Made by a program: the position numbers and the translations under genes
The notes under the pieces: model-generated
Databases searched by the model: none
What the model was told of the DNA's origin: nothing
What the model saw: the letters and a program-made list of their open reading frames with translations, nothing else
Assembly (NCBI GenBank): GCA_012516935.1
Contig: JAAYVZ010000281.1
Location: 1-33,981 of the forward strand
Direction: 5' to 3'
Source of the DNA: Holophagae bacterium
GTDB taxonomy: Bacteria > Acidobacteriota > Thermoanaerobaculia > Thermoanaerobaculales > Thermoanaerobaculaceae
Length of the DNA: 33,981 nucleotides
Part shown: one piece after another, positions 1 to 7,917 of the stretch
How positions within the stretch are numbered: the first letter of the stretch is position 1
Layout: each line of letters opens with the position of its first letter

Positions 1-2
1 AC

Positions 3-911
3 CACCCGGTGTACCGGATCGGTTACGCGACCTCGCCCGACGGCCTGGTGTGGACGAAAAACCCCGCCAACCCGGTCCTGACCGTCGGCCCGGCCGGCGC
101 TTGGGACGACGACACGGTGTACGCACCGCAGGTCGTGCACCACGGCGGCACGTTCCACATGTGGTACTCGGCCGGGGATGGGACGACACCCCGGAACTGG
201 CAGATCGGCTATGCAACCTCGTGCGACCAGGACGGCGTCGTCTGGGTCAAGGACCCCGCCAATCCGGTGCTGGGGATCGGCGCTAACCCCTCGTGGGAGT
301 GCGGGGACTCGGTCGACTTCAACTTCGTCTTGGACGACAACGGCGTCTGGACGATGTACTACTCGGGCTCCTCATCCCGCTGCGGTGGGGGCGACTACCA
401 GATCGGCCGGGCCGTGCTTGCCGGGGAGCTCCCACCGGGCGCCGGCTGTCGGGCCGACCTCGCGCTCGACAAGTCGGTCGACGTCGCGACCCGTGTCGTC
501 GGTCAAAACGTCGTCTTCACCGTCACCGTGACCAACCTCGGCGGCAACTGCGCCAGCGACGCGGTGGTCTCCGACCTTCTCCCGTCGGGGTTCACCTGGC
601 TGAACGACGACTCCGCTGGGGCCTACAACCCGACCACCGGCCTCTGGACGATCCCCCTCCTCCTCCCAGGCTCGTCCGTTGCCCTGCACATTACCGCCAC
701 TGCGGTGTCGACCGGCACCTGGGTCAACACTGCCACCGTCACCTCGGCTGTACCCGACGACCCGGACACCGGCAACAACACCGACTCCGTCACCGTCACC
801 GTTCAGCCCCCGCCCGAGTGGGCCATCCCGACGGCGTCACCGGCTGGCTTGGCCACCCTCGCCTGCCTGATGCTGTTGGCCGGCTTGCTGCGGATCACGC
901 GCCGAATCTGA
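3..911 (+). CDS. Secreted beta-propeller/DUF11 protein with IPTL-like C-terminal tail (5' end missing)
   Basis: The reading frame is already open at the left edge, so the N-terminus is missing and the first in-frame GTG at 9 is probably not the start. The visible part opens with two blade-like repeats, each with an 'IGYATSPDG..W.K.PANPVL' core, as in five-bladed propellers of the GH43/GH32 type. A DUF11-like domain follows ('VFTVTVTNLG', later 'VNTATVTS..PDPDTGNNTDS'). The end has proline-rich 'PPPEWAIPTASPAG', a hydrophobic helix and 'RITRRI'. That layout matches IPTL-CTERM/PEP-CTERM-type sorting signals, so the protein is probably exported and held at the envelope. Enzymatic activity cannot be judged because the front half is absent. 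A hairpin terminator follows at 938. Confidence 0.8.
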   Translation, partial: HPVYRIGYATSPDGLVWTKNPANPVLTVGPAGAWDDDTVYAPQVVHHGGTFHMWYSAGDGTTPRNWQIGYATSCDQDGVVWVKDPANPVLGIGANPSWECGDSVDFNFVLDDNGVWTMYYSGSSSRCGGGDYQIGRAVLAGELPPGAGCRADLALDKSVDVATRVVGQNVVFTVTVTNLGGNCASDAVVSDLLPSGFTWLNDDSAGAYNPTTGLWTIPLLLPGSSVALHITATAVSTGTWVNTATVTSAVPDDPDTGNNTDSVTVTVQPPPEWAIPTASPAGLATLACLMLLAGLLRITRRI

Positions 912-937
912 GGCGCCTGGCAATCGAAGCGTTCCCC

Positions 938-964
938 AGCCTCGCACCGAGGTGCGGGGCTTTT
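938..964 (+). terminator. Rho-independent terminator after the propeller/DUF11 gene
   Basis: A 10-bp stem (938-947 with 952-961, one G-T pair) closes a four-base loop and runs directly into TTTT. It lies 27 bases after the stop codon of the upstream gene, the normal place for an intrinsic terminator. Confidence 0.8.
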
Positions 965-1118
965 CGTCTGTGCCGCGAGCTCGAGTCGCCGCACGGGCGT
1001 TGGCCGTGGGTCGCACCCCGGGGGCTTGCTCTCGGCTCGGGAACACACGTGCGGAAGGCGCACACGCGGTCGCGGCCAGCCCGCTGGCGATCCGGCTCGG
1101 CGCCAGGCACCACTGCGC

Positions 1119-1124
1119 TATCCT
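1119..1124 (+). promoter_or_regulatory. Possible -10 element (TATCCT) of the YihY-family gene
   Basis: TATCCT ends six bases before the ATG at 1131, and no Shine-Dalgarno sequence lies in that gap. If used, the transcript would begin at or next to the start codon and be leaderless. No convincing -35 hexamer is visible, so this is tentative. Confidence 0.3.
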
Positions 1125-1130
1125 CCTTTC

Positions 1131-1931
1131 ATGCTCGGATCGACGCTGGGCTCCGGCCGCCCCGGCGCCTTCGCGCTGGCCTCGGCGTTAGCGGCACAGA
1201 TCGCCTTTTTCTTCGCCCTCACGCTGGTTCCCTTCGTCGGCCTCACCGCCGCCGCGGCCACCTCGTGGTTTCCGCCGTCGCTCGGTAACGCTCTCGCCGA
1301 CGCCTTGGTCGAGGTCTTCCCGGCCGAGGCCGGGCTGCGCGACGCGGCGATCTCGGCGTTGCCCGAGGTGGCGCACCGCTCGGGGTGGCTGGCAGCTGCG
1401 GTGCTGATGGCCGCGTGGTCGTCGTTCGCGTTCATGGCGACGTGCGTACGGGCGATTCACGCGCTCACCGGCAGCTCCGACGCCGGCTGGCGGCACCGCG
1501 CCATGACCGTCGTCGGCTCGGTGCTCCTCGTGCTCGTGTGGATGGCGGCGCTGTTGGCCGCCGCCTTCTTGGTCTGCCTCGGGCCCGCACTGCTCGAAGC
1601 ACTCGGCCGCGTGGCATCCGGCACCGATACGGCGCGTGCGCTCACGGTGCTGCGCCAGGTCGCGCTCGGAACCGTGCTCGTGCTCGCCATGCGGCTCACC
1701 TACGGTTTCGTCCCCGGATTGTCGCGCCGTGTCGGGAGGCTGTGGGCAGGCGCCACCTTCGCCACCCTCGGCTGGCTCGCCTCCTCGTGGGCGTTCGCCC
1801 GGCTGGTGCCGCTGCTCTGGCAGGGACGCGATTTCTACGGCGCCCTCGCGAGCTTCATGCTCTTCTTGCTGTGGGCGTACGCCAATGCCTGGCTGCTGTT
1901 GCTCGGAGGGCAGGTGGTCGGCCGCCGCTGA
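1131..1931 (+). CDS. YihY/BrkB-family inner-membrane protein
   Basis: This 266-residue protein is mostly hydrophobic, with about five or six membrane-spanning stretches. Family signs include an early helix with 'FFFALTLVPF', a middle segment 'WSSFAFMATCVRAIHAL', and a C-terminal 'YGALASFMLFLLWAYANAWLLLLGGQ', which closely matches the conserved end of YihY/UPF0761 (once annotated as ribonuclease BN or BrkB). The usual family length is about 270-300. Its exact function is not established. ATG 1131 is chosen because the family homology begins right after it. The open frame extends upstream to 1026, but that part does not look like protein. A 52-bp gap separates it from icmF on the same strand, so the two could share a transcript. 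Confidence 0.85.
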   Translation: MLGSTLGSGRPGAFALASALAAQIAFFFALTLVPFVGLTAAAATSWFPPSLGNALADALVEVFPAEAGLRDAAISALPEVAHRSGWLAAAVLMAAWSSFAFMATCVRAIHALTGSSDAGWRHRAMTVVGSVLLVLVWMAALLAAAFLVCLGPALLEALGRVASGTDTARALTVLRQVALGTVLVLAMRLTYGFVPGLSRRVGRLWAGATFATLGWLASSWAFARLVPLLWQGRDFYGALASFMLFLLWAYANAWLLLLGGQVVGRR

Positions 1932-1983
1932 CGGCGGGAAATAGCCTGGCCTCCGGACGGCTTTTGCGGAGAACAGGGGACAT

Positions 1984-4900
1984 ATGCCCGCCACCACCGC
2001 CTACCATCCCCGACACCCGATTCGCATCGTCACCGCCACGGCGCTGTTCGACGGTCACGACGCCGCCATCAACGTCATGCGCCGGCTCATGCAGGCCTCC
2101 GGCGCCGAGGTCGTCCACCTCGGCCACAACCGCTCGGTCGATGAGATCGTCACGGCGGCGATCCAGGAGGACGCGCAGGGTGTCGCCCTGACCTCGTACC
2201 AGGGCGGCCACATGGAGACGTTCACCTACCTGCGGCAGCGCCTCGACGAGGGGGGCGCCAGCCATGTGCGCATCTTCGGCGGCGGCGGCGGCGTCATCGT
2301 GCCGCGCGAGATCGAGGAGCTGCACCGGCGGGGCATCGATCGCCTCTTCTCCCCCGAAGACGGGCGGACGATGGGGCTGCAGGGAATGATCGACATCGTC
2401 GTCGAGGGGTGCGACTTCGACCTTTGCTCCCTCGAGCCAGCAGCCGGCAACGGGTGGTCGGCGCTCGGGCGCGCCATCACTCGGGTCGAAAACGGACATA
2501 CCGCGCCGTTGCCGGTGTCCCCGAGCACGCCGGCGCCGGTCGTCGGCATCACCGGCTCGGGCGGCGCAGGCAAATCGAGCCTCACCGATGAGCTGGTGCG
2601 CCGCTTCATCGCCGACTTCCCCGAGGCACGCGTGGCGGTGCTGTGCGTCGACCCGACGCGCCGCAAAACCGGCGGGGCGCTGCTCGGTGACCGCATCCGC
2701 TTCGGCTCGCTCAACAGCCCTCGCGTGTACCTGCGCTCGCTCGCCACCCGCGAGGCCCGTTCCGAGCTGTCGGCCGCCGCAGCACCCGTGCTCCAGGTGG
2801 TTCGTGCCGCAGGGTTCGACCTGGTGATCGTCGAGACCGCCGGCACCGGACAAGGGGACGCCGCGATCGTCGACGTTGCCGACGTGTCGGTCTACGTCAT
2901 GACCGCCGAGTACGGCGCTCCATCCCAGCTCGAGAAGATTGCCATGCTCGACTTCGCGGACCTGGTGGTGATCAACAAGTTCACCCGCCGGGGCAGCGAG
3001 GACGCGCTGCGCGCCGTGCGCAAGCAGGTGCAGCGCAACCACGCCTGGTTCGACCGCGACCTCGCGACCCTGCCGGTGTTCGGCACCTCGGCAGCCCACT
3101 TCAACGACGCCGGGGTCAACGTCCTGTACGCGCACCTGCTCGCCCGCGTCAACGAGAAGACCGGATCGACCTTCGCGCCGTCACACCCCGCCGAAGCCCG
3201 GCGCGTTACCGATACGTCGGCCCACGTCATCCCGGGCGAGCGCGAGCGCCACCTCTCCGAGGTCGCGGCCGCCTGCCGCGAGCACCGCACCTGGGCGCAC
3301 GAGCAGGCTGCGGTCGCCGCCGACCTCGATGGCCTGCGGCGCGCCGTCGTCTTGCTGGGCGGCCCCGACAACCGCTGCTGGAAGCCGTTTTCGCTCGAGC
3401 TCGGAAGCGTCGAGTCCCCATGCGAGGCCGCCGGTCAGGTGGCCGGCAGCGCGACGGCCGTGGCCAGCCCGGCGGTCGCCGACCTCGCCGCCGAGTACAA
3501 CCGCCGCCTGTCGCGGCTCGACTCCCGGAGCGCCGAGCTCCTGCGCGGGTGGGACGACTGGGAGGCGAGCTACGAGGGCCCGCAGTTCCGCTACCGGGTG
3601 CGCGGCCGGGACGTGGTCGTCGACAACTACCGCGAGACGCTCTCGGGGACCCGGGTGCGCAAGGTCGCCCGGCCACGTCTGGTCGGCGCCGGCGACCGCC
3701 TCCTGTGGCGGCTGCGCGAAAACGTGCCGGGCGAGTTCCCCTACACCGCCGGCGCCTTCCCGTTCAAGCGCGAGAGCGAGGAGCCGACGCGGATGTTCGC
3801 CGGCGAGGGGCCGGCCGAGCGCACCAACCAGCGCTTCCATCTGCTGGCCGCCGGGCAGCCCTCGGTGCGGTTGTCCACCGCCTTCGACTCGATCACGCTC
3901 TACGGCGAGGACCCCGCCCGCCGCCCCGACATCTTCGGCAAGATCGGCGAGTCGGGGGTGTCGGTTTTCACCGTGGAGGAAGCCGAAGAGCTGTACGCCG
4001 GCTTCGACCTGTGCGACCCGCGCACCTCCGTGAGCATGACGATCAACGGTCCGGCGCCCACCGTGCTGGCGTTTTTTTTCAACGTCGCGATCCGCCAGCA
4101 GTGCCGGCGTTTCCTGTGCGAGCAGGGGCGCCTCGCCATCACGCCCGGGCAGGTCTTGGAGCCCGACCGCCGGCGCGGCGCCTGCTGGGAGGAGGTGCGG
4201 GCGCTGCTGTCCGACGAGGAGCACGCCGCCGTCGTCGCCGCGACGCTCGCCCAGGTGCGCGGCACCGTGCAAGCCGACATCCTCAAGGAGGACCAGGGCC
4301 AGAACACCTGCATCTTCTCCACCGAGCTCGCGCTTCGCATGATGGGCGACGTGCAGCAGTACTTCATCGACCACGGCGTGCGCAACTACTACTCCGTCAG
4401 CATCTCCGGCTACCACATCGCGGAGGCCGGCGCCAACCCCATCCACCAGCTCGCCTTCACCCTCGCCAACGGCTTCACCTACGTCGAGTACTACCGCCAT
4501 CGCGGCATGGCGATCGACGACTTCGCCCCCAACCTCTCGTTCTTCTTCTCCAACGGCATGGACGCCGAGTACACGGTGATCGGACGGGTGGCGCGGCGGA
4601 TCTGGGCGGTGGCGATGCAACGGTTGTACGGCGCCTCGCCCCGCAGCCAGATGCTCAAGTACCACATCCAGACCTCGGGCCGTTCCCTGCACGCCCAGGA
4701 GATCGAGCTCAACGACATCCGCACCACCCTGCAGGCGCTCCTCGCCACCTACGACAACGCCCAGAGCCTGCACACCAACGCCTACGACGAGGCGATCACC
4801 ACCCCGACCGAGGAGTCGGTGCGGCGGGCGCTCGCCATCCAGCTCATCATCAACCGCGAGCTGGGCTTGGTGTGCTGCGAGAACGCCACGCAGGGGTCGT

Positions 4901-5364
4901 TCATCGTCGAGGAGCTCACCGACCTCGTGGAGGAGGCGGTGCTGGCCGAGCTCGACCGCCTCGCCGAGCGCGGCGGTGTGCTCGGGGCGATGGAGCTGGC
5001 GTACCAGCGCGGCGTCATCCAGGACGACTCGCTGCGCTACGAGCGCGCCAAGCACGACGGCACCCTGCCGATCGTGGGCGTGAACACCTCCCTCCCCCAC
5101 GACGTCGGCGAGGCGAGCCAGCCACGCGAGGTGGCGCTCACCCGCGCCAGCCGCGACGAGAAGGAGGCGTGCCTCGCCCGCCTCGCCGACTTCCACGCCC
5201 GCCACGCCGCCGAGGCGCCGGCCGCCCTCGCCCGCCTCAAGGCGGTCGCCCTCGCCGGGGGCAACGTCTTCGAGGAGCTGCTCTCGACCGTGCAGCACTG
5301 CTCCCTCGGCCAGATCACCCAGGCCCTCTACGAGGTCGGCGGCGCGTACCGCAGGAACATGTAG
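1984..5364 (+). CDS. icmF: Fused isobutyryl-CoA mutase IcmF (B12 domain, G-protein chaperone, mutase)
   Basis: This 1126-residue enzyme interconverts isobutyryl-CoA and n-butyryl-CoA using adenosylcobalamin. Domain order is that of IcmF. First comes a cobalamin-binding domain with 'FDGHDAAINVMRRL' near residues 20-35 and a glycine-rich 'IFGGGGGVIVP'. A MeaB-like G3E GTPase domain follows, with Walker A GSGGAGKS at 191-198 and NKFTRRG from N331. The TIM-barrel mutase fills the C-terminal half. Two substrate-pocket positions are diagnostic. Methylmalonyl-CoA mutase has Tyr in 'RQYAGF' and Arg in 'VRNTYIF'. Here they are Phe605 ('RMFAGEG') and Gln773 ('GQNTCIF'), the isobutyryl/butyryl signature. 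The ATG is preceded by 'aggggac'. No cobalamin riboswitch is visible in the 52-bp gap upstream. Its 3' end occurs twice more downstream in damaged form (7161 and 12242). Confidence 0.97.
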   Translation: MPATTAYHPRHPIRIVTATALFDGHDAAINVMRRLMQASGAEVVHLGHNRSVDEIVTAAIQEDAQGVALTSYQGGHMETFTYLRQRLDEGGASHVRIFGGGGGVIVPREIEELHRRGIDRLFSPEDGRTMGLQGMIDIVVEGCDFDLCSLEPAAGNGWSALGRAITRVENGHTAPLPVSPSTPAPVVGITGSGGAGKSSLTDELVRRFIADFPEARVAVLCVDPTRRKTGGALLGDRIRFGSLNSPRVYLRSLATREARSELSAAAAPVLQVVRAAGFDLVIVETAGTGQGDAAIVDVADVSVYVMTAEYGAPSQLEKIAMLDFADLVVINKFTRRGSEDALRAVRKQVQRNHAWFDRDLATLPVFGTSAAHFNDAGVNVLYAHLLARVNEKTGSTFAPSHPAEARRVTDTSAHVIPGERERHLSEVAAACREHRTWAHEQAAVAADLDGLRRAVVLLGGPDNRCWKPFSLELGSVESPCEAAGQVAGSATAVASPAVADLAAEYNRRLSRLDSRSAELLRGWDDWEASYEGPQFRYRVRGRDVVVDNYRETLSGTRVRKVARPRLVGAGDRLLWRLRENVPGEFPYTAGAFPFKRESEEPTRMFAGEGPAERTNQRFHLLAAGQPSVRLSTAFDSITLYGEDPARRPDIFGKIGESGVSVFTVEEAEELYAGFDLCDPRTSVSMTINGPAPTVLAFFFNVAIRQQCRRFLCEQGRLAITPGQVLEPDRRRGACWEEVRALLSDEEHAAVVAATLAQVRGTVQADILKEDQGQNTCIFSTELALRMMGDVQQYFIDHGVRNYYSVSISGYHIAEAGANPIHQLAFTLANGFTYVEYYRHRGMAIDDFAPNLSFFFSNGMDAEYTVIGRVARRIWAVAMQRLYGASPRSQMLKYHIQTSGRSLHAQEIELNDIRTTLQALLATYDNAQSLHTNAYDEAITTPTEESVRRALAIQLIINRELGLVCCENATQGSFIVEELTDLVEEAVLAELDRLAERGGVLGAMELAYQRGVIQDDSLRYERAKHDGTLPIVGVNTSLPHDVGEASQPREVALTRASRDEKEACLARLADFHARHAAEAPAALARLKAVALAGGNVFEELLSTVQHCSLGQITQALYEVGGAYRRNM

Positions 5365-5391
5365 CGGTGGCCGGAGCTGGCGCCGACCGGG

Positions 5392-5422
5392 GCTGGGCTG
5401 AGCCGGAGCCTCCGAGCCCAGC
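5392..5422. terminator. Hairpin between convergent icmF and secreted-protein gene
   Basis: A perfect 8-bp inverted repeat, GCTGGGCT (5392-5399) and AGCCCAGC (5415-5422), encloses a GC-rich loop that can itself pair (CGGAG/CTCCG). There is no T-run on either strand. Its position between two convergent stop codons suggests it helps end transcription, but it is not a classic intrinsic terminator. Confidence 0.4.
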
Positions 5423-5452
5423 GCCCGCCACCCGATTGACGCGGCGACTGAC

Positions 5453-6355
5453 CTACTGGCTCGGAACCCAGTCGAGTCGTCCGGGCAGCGCCGGGACGAA
5501 CTCCGGGTCGTTCAACGGCGAGTAGATCACCGACGCATAGGCGTAGTACGAAGCCGCGGAGGTGGGCTCGATCGACACGTAGGCGGGAGCCACACCCGTG
5601 AAGAACGGCGGGCAGAGTACCGGGCACGGAGCGAGTCGGTAGTGCGAGAACACGTCATTGAGTGCCGTCCAGCCCCATGCAGGCAACGAAACGTCGATCG
5701 GAAGCAGGCGCGCCGCCTCTTCCCATTCCCGACCCGGCGACGCAGAGGCCGCCGGTGCGGCGATCCTGACCCACACCCGGAACGAGAGAGGTCCAGGATT
5801 GGGGTTCACCAGCGCGATATTGTTCCTGAACACACTCTTGCCGGCAGATAGCCAGGGAATCGTGCTGGGTCCCTCGAGTGCCGCGCCCAAAGCCATCCCC
5901 GCTTGCCCGTTCCCTGGCCAGCAGCATGCACCCGAGCCGTCATCCGGCAGCCGCGGCTTGCCCTGGCTGTTCGCGGCCCGGAAAAGCACCCACGCGTCGC
6001 CCGCAACTTCCACCCCCACTACTCCCTGCGGCGCTGAGGTGCCCTGTAGCAGCTCCTCTCCTGTCAGAATCAGCACTCGCTCGGCGTGACCCGGCCCTGC
6101 CTCCAGGGTCCACGAGGGTCCCGAGGCGCCATCCGCGGAACCGCCTCCCTGGAGAGCAACCCACGTCCGCCGGACCGTCACGCGCTCCGACAGCGAGCGT
6201 CGGAGCACCCGCAGCTCGCTGGCCCAGAAGCTCCCCCCGCTACCCGCCACTCCTCGCACGACCGCTGGGATGGCGTAGGTCTGTGCCATCACGATAGTTG
6301 TCCAAAGCAAGCCACAGCTCCCCAGCAAGACGGTTCTGACCACACGACAGCTCAT
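5453..6355 (-). CDS. Secreted protein of the acidobacterial 'NDP-FVPA' beta-sandwich type
   Basis: This is a 300-residue exported protein of unknown function. A signal peptide is evident (hydrophobic 'VLLGSCGLLWTTIVMAQ' with cleavage near 'MAQ'). The mature part looks like two related beta-rich halves. The first begins 'IPAVVRGVAGSGGSFWASEL' and the second has 'NNIALVNPNPGPLSFRVWV'. The protein ends 'YYAYASVIYSPLNDPEFVPA', a C-terminal pattern I associate with numerous Acidobacteriota secreted proteins. The start at 6355 is chosen because AGGAGG sits 8 bases before this ATG. An in-frame GTG at 6364 abuts the same AGGAGG and is too close. It converges with icmF. A relic of a related gene's last codons occurs at 10144-10216. 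Confidence 0.7.
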   Translation of the reverse strand: MSCRVVRTVLLGSCGLLWTTIVMAQTYAIPAVVRGVAGSGGSFWASELRVLRRSLSERVTVRRTWVALQGGGSADGASGPSWTLEAGPGHAERVLILTGEELLQGTSAPQGVVGVEVAGDAWVLFRAANSQGKPRLPDDGSGACCWPGNGQAGMALGAALEGPSTIPWLSAGKSVFRNNIALVNPNPGPLSFRVWVRIAAPAASASPGREWEEAARLLPIDVSLPAWGWTALNDVFSHYRLAPCPVLCPPFFTGVAPAYVSIEPTSAASYYAYASVIYSPLNDPEFVPALPGRLDWVPSQ

Positions 6356-6463
6356 CGTCAACACCTCCTGGATCGCGTTGAAAACGAAGCGTACGAAGTC
6401 CCGGTTTGCAGCTCGGCCGTCAAGACCCGGCTCAGCCCTGCCATCGATGATCGTTGGTACGAA

Positions 6464-7051
6464 CTAAATCGTGAAATCACCATTTGCGATCTTGCCAGAG
6501 CGAATTCTAATGATCTGCGCGTTGTCGTCGAAGTCAGGCAACCACGATCCAGGGGATCGATGCGTATCGCCTGACCCGTCGAAGTTGTTGCTCTGGTACT
6601 CGGAGCCGTTATCCAGGACGTACGCCGTCAGAGTACTCACTGCCAACGCACCCGCCTTTGTTGCAGCGAATCGATCTGTGAATGCCAGGGCAACAACCAC
6701 ATCCTTGCTGGCATTCGCGACCTGCGGACTGGTTGTCCAACTCCCTTCCCCAGCCACGAAGCGCCGCAAGCCTCTGGCAGTGTGATCTTCGTCGTAGTAC
6801 TTGACCGGAACCCGGGTCTGGAACAGCGAGTCCAGGTTCGGCCGTCCCCACCCCTGCGGCGCCCAGGAGCCTGCAGGGAGCGCCTGGTTCGTCTTCTTGG
6901 CCGTCCCACCGGCCATGCGGTCGACGCTCGCCGTCGCCATCGCCTCGATCATCGCCGGGCTGGGGAAGCTGCTTCCATTTTTGGCATAGTATCACGCATC
7001 CACAAGTACCGCCGCGCCTGTGAGAACGTGTAGTGCCCCCCACGTCGAGCC
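6464..7051 (-). pseudogene. Decayed C-terminal fragment of a subtilisin-like (S8) serine peptidase
   Basis: Read on the minus strand from about 7051, the translation runs '[15 protein letters not shown]', an in-frame TGA (6992-6994), then 'YYAKNGSSFPSPAMIEAMAT'. This follows the subtilase sequence after the catalytic serine ('GTSMATPHVAGAAALVRQYY...'). Further on come 'QGWGRPNLDSLF' and 'GEGSWTTSPQVANASKDVVV' then 'ALAFTD', matching the beta-rich domain that follows the catalytic domain in many secreted S8 peptidases. The catalytic Asp and His regions are absent, the Ser region is degenerate, and the internal stop breaks the frame. The segment from about 6365 to 7150 also looks less GC-rich than its surroundings. 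I read it as a remnant of foreign or discarded DNA. A short protein from ATG 6952 (162 residues) is possible but unlikely to function. Confidence 0.6.
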
Positions 7052-7160
7052 ACCTTGGAGAGGCGGTGAAGGTGTGGTGCCAGACGCACTCCTCAACGAA
7101 CCCGTTCCACCAGGGTCGGATCGAGCGATGCTCGACGCAGGGACAGCCCCTGCCGAATCC

Positions 7161-7395
7161 ACCGCGAGCTGGGCCTGGTGTCGTGCGAGAACGCCACGCA
7201 GGGGTCGTTCATCATGAGGAGCTCACCGGACTCGTGGAGGAGGCGGTGCCGGCCGCCCTCGCCCGTCTCAAGGCGGTCGCCCTCGCCGGGGGCAACGTCT
7301 TCGCCGAACTGCTCGACACCGTGCAGCACTGCTCGCTCGGCCAGATCACCCAGGCCCTCTACGAGGTCGGCGGCGCGTACCGCAGGAACATGTAG
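7161..7395 (+). pseudogene. Partial degenerate copy 1 of the icmF 3' end
   Basis: 7161-7248 matches icmF 4853-4941 with a one-base deletion near 7214, which shifts the frame. The copy then jumps to icmF 5217-5364 (7248-7395), losing about 276 bases. The second part keeps an intact reading frame ending '[14 protein letters not shown]' and the TAG stop. I count about eight mismatches over its 148 bases, some synonymous (TCC/TCG, GAG/GAA), so it derives from a diverged icmF rather than being a fresh copy. Similarity fades within about a dozen bases after the stop. There is no convincing start codon or upstream catalytic part, so I regard it as non-functional. Confidence 0.85.
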
Positions 7396-7445
7396 CGCAG
7401 GCCCTGCGCCACGCCGCGCATGGCCGGCCGATGGGGGGCCGAGAT

Positions 7446-7480
7446 CGTTCATGGTGCGTTCATGGTCGGGCCCCTACCCT
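7446..7480 (+). promoter_or_regulatory. Tandem 11-bp-period direct repeat plus -10, probable OmpR/PhoB-type operator-promoter
   Basis: CGTTCATGGT occurs at 7446-7455 and again at 7457-7466, a period of exactly 11 bases. A TACCCT hexamer at 7475-7480 fits a -10 element, and the second repeat reaches into the -35 position. OmpR/PhoB-family regulators bind as head-to-tail dimers to such repeats, often replacing the -35 (for example Pho boxes with GTTCA half-sites). The downstream gene starts at 7509. A regulator of this family is encoded at 9327-9992. That it is the ligand of this site is inference. Confidence 0.55.
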
Positions 7481-7508
7481 CACCGGCGATGAAAGGGAGG
7501 TACCTGAC

Positions 7509-7856
7509 ATGAACCGCAACCTGTTCAAGCTTCTCGTAGTCCTGGTCGTCGTCTCCTTCGTCGGGCTCGCAGTCGCGAACGCCGAGCCCCCGAAGGCCAC
7601 CAACCCGCCGGCGCATCACGGGAAGGCGATGAAGGGCAGCATCTCGGCGCTCGACGACGCCGCCAAGACCTTCAAGCTGAAGGACCCGGTCGGCAAGGAG
7701 ACCGACTTCACCTGGACCACCGCCACGCAGGTGCAGGGCGCCCTCAAGGTGGGCGAGACCGCCACGGTCGCGTACATGGTGAAGGACGGCAAGAACGTGG
7801 CCACCTCGATCCACGTGGCGGTGCCAGCCGCCGCGGCTCCGGCCAAGAAGAAGTAG
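7509..7856 (+). CDS. Small exported OB-fold-like (DUF5666-type) protein
   Basis: This is a 115-residue protein with a clear signal peptide ('LFKLLVVLVVVSFVGLAVANA'-like hydrophobic core, cleavage near 'ANA'). The mature part is about 90 residues: 'GSISALDDAAKTFKLKD' then 'VGETATVAYMVKDGKNVATS'. That pattern resembles small periplasmic beta-barrel/OB proteins of the DUF5666 type. The end is Ala/Lys-rich ('AAAAPAKKK'). No catalytic motif is visible. The ATG is preceded by 'aaagggaggt' at good spacing. It has its own promoter with a direct repeat (7446-7466) and a terminator (7875). It converges with the sensor kinase gene, so it may be a target or accessory of that two-component system. Confidence 0.75.
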   Translation: MNRNLFKLLVVLVVVSFVGLAVANAEPPKATNPPAHHGKAMKGSISALDDAAKTFKLKDPVGKETDFTWTTATQVQGALKVGETATVAYMVKDGKNVATSIHVAVPAAAAPAKKK

Positions 7857-7874
7857 CGCTGTTCAGATCGAAAT

Positions 7875-7910
7875 GCCCCGGCCCTTCCCGAGGGTCGGGG
7901 CGTTTCCTTT
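7875..7910 (+). terminator. Rho-independent terminator after the small exported protein
   Basis: A 10-bp stem (7875-7884 with 7892-7901, one G-T pair) has a 7-base loop and a T-rich tail (GTTTCCTTTC). It sits 18 bases after the stop codon and just before the convergent kinase gene ends at 7918. Confidence 0.8.
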
Positions 7911-7917
7911 CTCGGGC

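Noticed and set aside
1932-1983. Cobalamin riboswitch upstream of icmF
   Set aside because: The gap is only 52 bases and lacks a B12-box-like sequence; a riboswitch needs about 200 bases.
3181-5298. A 705-codon open frame antisense to icmF, and others on the opposite strand of long genes
   Set aside because: At this GC content antisense frames of GC-rich genes lack stops. The translations are Arg/Val/Gly-rich with no known motif, and the + strand has a complete IcmF.
7033-7395. A 120-residue frame covering the icmF tail copy as a real small protein
   Set aside because: It begins in unrelated sequence, has no ribosome-binding site, and its only recognisable part is the truncated IcmF C-terminus, which cannot fold as an enzyme alone.
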